NCBI GenBank assembly: GCA_005406025.1
Contig: BGZK01001320.1
Span: 1 to 64,000, forward strand
DNA from: Eumeta japonica
Taxonomy: Eukaryota > Arthropoda > Insecta > Lepidoptera > Psychidae
Length of the DNA: 64,000 nt
Reading direction: 5' to 3'
Shown: piece by piece, positions 58,616 to 64,000 of the stretch
How positions within the stretch are numbered: position 1 is the first letter of the stretch
Layout of the letters: each line of letters starts with the position of its first letter
The notes under the pieces: model-generated
Told to the model about the DNA's origin: nothing
What the model saw: only the letters and a program-made list of their open reading frames with translations
Databases searched by the model: none
Program-made: the position numbers and the translations under genes

Positions 58616-59462
58616 CAGTATTTCCCAAAGTGGTCCAGGTGGACCCACAAGGGGTCCATGGGAGACTCGCCGGGGGTCTACGTTGGGCGTAATAAAAAAT
58701 TGGGGTCGACAATGGTAAGCGGGGGTGCATGAAAATTAGTGCTGTTACAAACTTATTAACAAAAAAAAAGGAGCAGATTGAGTATCACAGAAAGGGGAGA
58801 TTTACGGTTATTCCTTACAAAACTCAAGCCAAATATTGATAGTTTGCTGTCAAACCATCAAGTACATCCCTCTCATTAAAATTATATTTTTTTTGTAATC
58901 ACCATTGTTGAAATTACAATACGTTATTAGTGTTTAATTTTAATTATATTACGACTTTTATAACAATAATAATTAATAGTGCAATAATTTATATATTTAA
59001 ATAAATACCTACAACACAAGGAAATATACTATAGTTCTTTTTACCACTCCGAATGGGACGTTTTCTAAATAAAATTTGTGAGAATTGATTAGTTCTTGTG
59101 CTGTGAGTCACTGTAGATTTCAAAAAAGTAAAATTAGATGGAGTCACTTTTTCGATTGGCCAACTTTGCTTTTTTGACATCCACTCACAGCACAATCAAT
59201 TAAAATTTAATTGAAAATTTGTTTATTCGACTTTATTATCAAATAATTAACTCTATCAAGCAATCAATTTTAACTTTCTTTTTGAAATCTATTAACTCGT
59301 CGTCAAAACTCAGCCACAACGCAACTTTCCATAGATAGATCTAATCTTCACTTTTTTTTTCCGAGATTTTTGAAATTGTTAGTGATGTAGCTGCGGGGGG
59401 TCCACCGGATCCAGCCAAATTTTGAAAGTGGTATACGACACAAAAGAGTTTGGGAACCTCTG
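58616..59462. mobile_element. hAT-family non-autonomous transposon
   Basis: The left terminal repeat is CAGTATTTCCCAAAGTGG; the right in reverse complement is CAGAGGTTCCCAAACTC. The element is flanked by a perfect 8-bp duplication TTCTAAAT, diagnostic of the hAT superfamily together with the CAG.G/ends. It is 847 bp long. The ends carry GGGGTCCA/GGTCCACC motifs in inverted orientation. A 68-codon minus frame at 58989-59195 shows no clear zinc-finger or hAT dimerisation motif, so the element is treated as non-autonomous. It appears to have inserted into an ACGTGACAACGTC-type repeat (GTGACAACG immediately left). Confidence 0.9.
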
Positions 59463-59470
59463 TTCTAAAT
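59463..59470. repeat. Target-site duplication (right) of hAT element
   Basis: TTCTAAAT, identical to 58608-58615. Confidence 0.9.
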
Positions 59471-61090
59471 CAATATGCTTTATTTGCACGACTAAATTAA
59501 AACCGGACGATTAACGACTTAAATCCCCGTCGGCTGCGCTCCGTACTTCGGTCACTGCGCACGCTTCCGCTACAAACGCTTTCAAGGAAAGGTCTCACAA
59601 TATTTTGTACGAGTGCCACTGGGTCTGTAAATAATGAGTTTCGTGCTAAATTTTAGAGCGAGGTCTTGTTTACGATTCCGTTTCTTAATTAGGAAACAAC
59701 GGGTTATGAAATATTGGGACGTAATTATTCCCTCTTAATAGGTCTTCGCATAAAATAAGAGAATGGCTCGGTTTGCTCTGTGAATGCAATTATTGAATAT
59801 TAGATATTGAATTTGTGGACTCAGAATGAAGTCTTTTATTTTTTTTATATTGACCGATCACGCCGTCGACTATAATCCTGAATTTGGTCCAGCTTTTGAT
59901 CCCGATTTCGGTTTTGTCTATGATTTGTGTTTCGGCCTGGAATTTTTTCTATAGATTCCGATGGCGTGCCTCATGGGAATTTCAATGTAGATCAGAGTCT
60001 AACTCCAATTAATGCTGGACAGGATTGGAATTTCGAAATAATCTCGGACCCTAGTAGAAGTTGATCATAAACCAATTCGTTTTATTCGTTTATACGAGTG
60101 AAGTTGCTGGAAAAAGCTATTTTATACTAAAACCTAGTCAGATAACTGACTTCCATACTAAACTCAACTCTGCAAATCGAGTTATAAGTACATAAACAGA
60201 CAAGTAGACAGACAGAGGTTGTGTTTTGTAATATGTAAGTAAAACGACATATATTACTGTATCGATTCTTACGTAAAAGCATGAAGCGCTTTTTGTAACC
60301 TACTTCACTTTCACTTTGTAAAAGATTCGTTTTTTATCATTTCTCGATCGCAAAAGACTTTTGACATGGATACGCCTTTTGTCTGGGAGTCTGTCAAATG
60401 CAAACAAAACACGACACGTGTAAGGTACTGTACGGATGATCACATAGATAAGAGTTTTACGGTTATCGGATGAACAAACTTAAGATGTGGGAGTGGGTGA
60501 GAGGGAATTGTTCAGCAGTGTAGCATTGCCAAAGTGCTGTAAATGTCGCTCTCCATGTTAAAGCGCTACTTAAAGCTAATAGATGGAGCTGTTTCATGAC
60601 CGTCATACTAGAGTCGAAAAATGTTTCGAGTCCTGTAATACGCTGTCAACATACGTACAATTTATAAGAACCAATTACATTCTCTCTGTATTCTTGTTAG
60701 ACATACATGCACTGTATAAGTTTTTAATGTTAAACGAATGCATATTATGTGTAAAAGATACATTAATGACAACAAATAATTGATCCGTCCAGATGGGTCT
60801 AGTCGCGGTCCATCTGTTTCCTGGTTAATTTTTAAAGTTAAAATTTTTAGGAGTACTTTTACAGGCTTTATAGACAGTGAGCTTAAACTCAGCCGTTGCC
60901 CTCTGGTCGGCGATGTTGAATCGTGAAAATACGGCTCAGTTAGACTTTACTGGACAGTTTCACAAATACAAATTATAACTTATATTACTTAAAGAATAAT
61001 TTAACCCACCATATAACATCAATCTAATAATAACAATAGTGATATACATACATATATGTACAATTAGTAAGTTGTATAAGTATTCATTTC
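59471..61090. other. Non-coding stretch
   Basis: Contains a drifted array of the GATCCCGAT type at 59870-59960 and a TE scrap 'AATCGAGTTATAAGTACATA' followed by AGACAGACAG near 60175-60220. No exon is recognised. Confidence 0.45.
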
Positions 61091-61465
61091 TACGAGGGCT
61101 GCTATTTATGTATTCGAAATTGGCCACATGCAGAACTATATTTAAAAAGTAATTACATTTAAAAACGGAATTCCTTGTCTGTAGAATGCAGTTTATTTCA
61201 AGTAATTGTCAATTGTTTTGCCATTGCGGCGTCATTTTGAAAATTACGAGTCTTTATAACTATGAATTTAATTCGTGAAAACTTTTGTGCGATGAATCAT
61301 TACGATTTTCGGCTTGGGTTGATTCGAAAACAGTGCATCGAACTCTCTTCGACTTTTGGGGATGAAGCACCATCAAGAAGGTCGCCCTAAGTCAGTTGTT
61401 GTACCACAGAATGTCGATGCTGTGCGGGAACTAATAATACAAGATCGTCATGTTACATTTGTCAA
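61091..61465 (+). pseudogene. Mariner 5' end and N-terminal transposase fragment
   Basis: The element begins with a mariner-like terminus TACGAGGGCTGCTATTTATG. From ATG 61262 it reads MNLIRENFCAMNHYDFRLG, then LIRKQC and STFGDEAPS, the helix-turn-helix N-terminus of mariner transposases. About 20 codons expected after GDEAPS are deleted. After a frameshift it resumes RPKSVVVPQNVDAVRELI, then IQDRHVTF. A stop at 61389-61391 and the deletion make it inactive. The C-terminal part appears 2.2 kb downstream at 63718-63994 in the same orientation. Confidence 0.85.
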
Positions 61466-61726
61466 GATAAAGGTGCATAAGCATGGCGAGCATGTATAAG
61501 ATATTACACAAAAATTTGACTGCACTGTAAAGAAATTGGTTGCTTGTAACATAATTGAGATTCTTTTGATCAAGTATCTTGATTCCATACGAACCTAATA
61601 AGATCTTAGATACTTCAAATAACATGATTCTCATTGATTTTTATTATTAAAAGAACTAGTCAACTGTTTTGCTCTTATTATTATTAGTTAACTAAAGCAA
61701 TTTAGATCGTATTCAGTCTTAATATG

Positions 61727-61920
61727 AAAAGTGGTTATACCGACTACTTTATCTTAACAAATTCAATTAATACCTGGTCAATATCAACAAGAAAATTATT
61801 ATATTAACTAATTCACTTTAATACATTTAACTAAGACCACGATCAATGCCAACATAAAAATGATTATAGTAATTGATTCAGCTTAATAAATTCAATTTAG
61901 AACTTGTTACATTTGAACTA
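61727..61920 (+). repeat. Three drifted tandem copies of a ~64-bp unit
   Basis: Units at about 61727-61791, 61792-61855 and 61856-61920 share 'AAAA.T..TTATA', 'TAA(C/T).(A/G)ATTCA' and 'ATCAATGCCAACA'-type blocks. The array is AT-rich and heavily diverged. Confidence 0.55.
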
Positions 61921-62032
61921 TATAATGTTTATTATGCTCAAATGCATTTACTTGAATCAACTGTGAAACTTGTTTAATACTAATTGGTAACATTATAATG
62001 ACAACTAAGTTACTCTTGTTTAAATCTACTAA

Positions 62033-62222
62033 GGGCCTTTCCCACTATCTTCTTTTAAACTGACTTTTAACAAGAAGTCACGTTTAAAATAACGTTTCAC
62101 GCTCTTCTCTTAACAGTTGTTAGGGCTAAAAAACCGTTAAAAGAAGGACGTGGAACGTAAACCTAATTTTAAAAGTGACTTTTTGTTAAAAATCCGTTTA
62201 AAAGAAGATAATGGAAGACTCC
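62033..62222. mobile_element. Near-perfect palindromic MITE with TTAA-like flank
   Basis: The 190-bp element folds into a nearly complete hairpin. The left arm contains CACTATCTTCTTTTAAACTG and TTAACAAGAAGTCAC; the right arm is their inverted counterpart with a few mismatches. Inner arms CTCTTCTCTTAAC and GTTAAAAGAAGGAC also pair. It is flanked by CTAA on the left and TTAA on the right, compatible with a TTAA target duplication. Confidence 0.75.
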
Positions 62223-63717
62223 TTAAGAAACATTTTGTTTAATTGACTAATGTCCGCATTAATAAATCGCACTCAACTCTGAGAATGCTCATTAGTTTGC
62301 ATATGACGGGTTGTTCTAATGTACACTCTTAATCATCTGTAATGCGTGATTGATAGTTAATATGATCCACATTTAAGAGCGAACTGAAGTACGACATATT
62401 AATTAAGACAGCACCTCCAGTGCTAACTCAAACGTGGTCTCGAAATTGAGTAAGATTTATTAACATAGGCTTAAGATATTTTATTCATTTTGAAAATTAA
62501 TGCCAACATAACATTCTGCTCCACCCGCAACCAGCCTTGATCGTAGTTAGCACGACCGTGCTCTGTGCTATATTTTATCTATCAGCAATTATAGAAAACC
62601 AAAGTTGATGTCAATGTTATGAGAAGAAACATGAAGTAAAACCTATTTATGTTCAAATTATTCACAGCTTTTAAATAATTCATAGAACACATCAACATTT
62701 AAAAAGTCTAATTTCTTGTCAGAAATTAAATCCTAAAATAAATCTCATTATTTGTTGTAATTGATAAATTTGGCCAATTTCAGATAAAATAAAAATAAAT
62801 TGTATGAAAATACGTGTTCATTAATTTTTAAACATTACATATTACATATTATTTGCTATTATATTTTTTTGCTATTTTGATATTAATGAATTGTAGAAAC
62901 CAACAATCTTCTGTACTGTGTTTGGTTCTTTGGTTCCTTATACTTTTGGTACATGTACACTTGGTCTTCAACATTAAAGCTAACCAACAATACCACAACT
63001 ATCTCATTCATTGATACAACTACGCAAGTAATACAAATAGGTACGAAATAAATGAACAAAGAAGTCATGAACAAAATAAACCGATTTTAACTCGAGCGGC
63101 ATACAAACAACTATGCTTGCAATTATTGACTAACGATCTGCGCTAGGTTCAGTTGGCTTCGCTTCCTGCCCCCGCGAAGGGTGAGGTGAGGTGGGAAGGG
63201 TAGTCACTTATTTCAATAGATAAATTGATTATTTATTTCAACTAATATGAAAATCATTTTAAACAATAATTCTCAGTAGAATTTAACTTTTAATTTATAG
63301 TTAATCCAACAATATTATGTATTAAAGATGATCTTTGTAATTTTGTTGTTTTAAAAATGATAAGTATTAGAGTAGTTGATGTAATTAACAGGTATTAGGT
63401 CAATCAAATTTATTAATTTAACAATGAAAAGAATTAAAACTGCTAATTCGTTAAATTATTTTAATTAATTTATTCTGAATTTATTTATTGTATTTGTGTA
63501 TGTGTATAAGTTAACTAAGTAAAACTCAAATTATGCTAGAAAGCAAGTTATGTTAGAAACTATGTATATACTTGTTAGAATTAATATAGTACCTATACTG
63601 TTAGTGCAATTACAAAAAAACTAGTTGTTATAACGAATCAGTTTTCGACGATGCATATAATTTAACAGATATTTTGATTAATTTAACGCCAACTGAGAGA
63701 AAATTTCTCTTAGTTAG
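62223..63717. other. AT-rich non-coding stretch
   Basis: Part of the sequence separating the two mariner fragments. No gene or other element end is recognised. Confidence 0.45.
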
Positions 63718-64000
63718 CTTTCATTTTTTAGAGGATGTAAAAAAAATATTCGCGTTGGATTCCGCATAACTTGAGCATTGATCAAAAACAGGCTCATGTC
63801 AATTGGTGCAAAAAAAAAGTGACAAAAAAATACAATCATGGTGCGTCAAAAGCTAAAGCTGTTTATAATATCTATACTGGTGATGAATCTTGGATCTATG
63901 GGTATAACCCCGAAATTAAACAGTCAACGTTGTGGGTTAACCAAGATGAGCTAAACTCAACAAAAGTGATTCGTACCAAAGGAGCTTTGAAGTAAATGGT
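63718..64000 (+). pseudogene. Mariner transposase C-terminal half fragment, running off the window
   Basis: After a frame change, SRWIPHNLSIDQKQAHVNWC is followed by KKYNHGASK and IYTGDESWIYGYNPE. This is the mariner catalytic core with the first aspartate of the DD34D triad in TGDESW. The frame then reads WVNQDELNSTKVIRTKGALK and hits TAA (63992-63994), where the family normally has a glutamine codon before MV, so a CAA to TAA nonsense change is likely. The coding similarity continues to the window edge (ATGGT). The second and third catalytic aspartates lie beyond it. Confidence 0.85.

Noticed and set aside
58989..59195. 68-codon minus frame inside the hAT element as a possible transposase remnant
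   Set aside because: No BED zinc finger, RNase-H-like or dimerisation motif could be seen.

Overview
The window looks like an AT-rich, intron-rich insect chromosome segment, most likely from a moth or butterfly. The evidence is the AT-rich background, the very low density of coding exons, and repeat families I know from lepidopteran genomes. These include LINE 3' tails with GGCAACGCAC and CCATGGGCGGCG blocks, a dispersed element ending in GGGTTCCG, a tRNA-derived SINE, mariner, hAT and pogo-type DNA transposons, and foldback MITEs. I see no bacterial gene layout, rRNA gene, intact canonical tRNA gene or CRISPR array. The species is not decidable from the sequence alone.

The one gene I can name is an atypical Ras-like small GTPase of the RASL10 group on the minus strand. 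One coding exon (52104-52249) carries the P-loop. The next (about 34446-35057) carries the NKxD and SAK motifs. The intron between them is 17 kb and joins in phase 0. At least one upstream exon is missing from the recognised set, and the true 3' end is uncertain. A GC-rich islet at 30334-30447 may be the last exon.

Other coding evidence is partial and unnamed. A very well bounded internal exon lies on the plus strand at 25939-26047. A compact two-exon gene on the minus strand (55891-56263) has an intron of only 81-85 bp. A tyrosine-rich terminal exon (40747-40908, minus) lies inside the big RASL10 intron, perhaps preceded by an exon at 42988-43168. A minus-strand TATA and CCAAT promoter at about 22.86-22.90 kb leads into a short first coding exon (22702-22747). 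These give little basis for saying how the genes work together. The layout resembles a gene desert around regulated genes.

Region by region: 1-19 kb is non-coding sequence with a foldback MITE, a SINE, LINE tails, a pogo-like MITE and several CpG-rich islets. 19-31 kb holds CpG-rich islets, the candidate promoter, a broken transposon-derived gene, the plus-strand exon and a striking pair of perfect palindromes. 31-35 kb ends in the GTPase exon. 35-52 kb is the GTPase intron, with islets, transposons and the nested exon candidates. 52-57 kb has the P-loop exon and the compact two-exon gene. 57-64 kb is dominated by transposons: an hAT element with an intact 8-bp target duplication, a mariner apparently split by about 2.2 kb, and a palindromic MITE inside that split.
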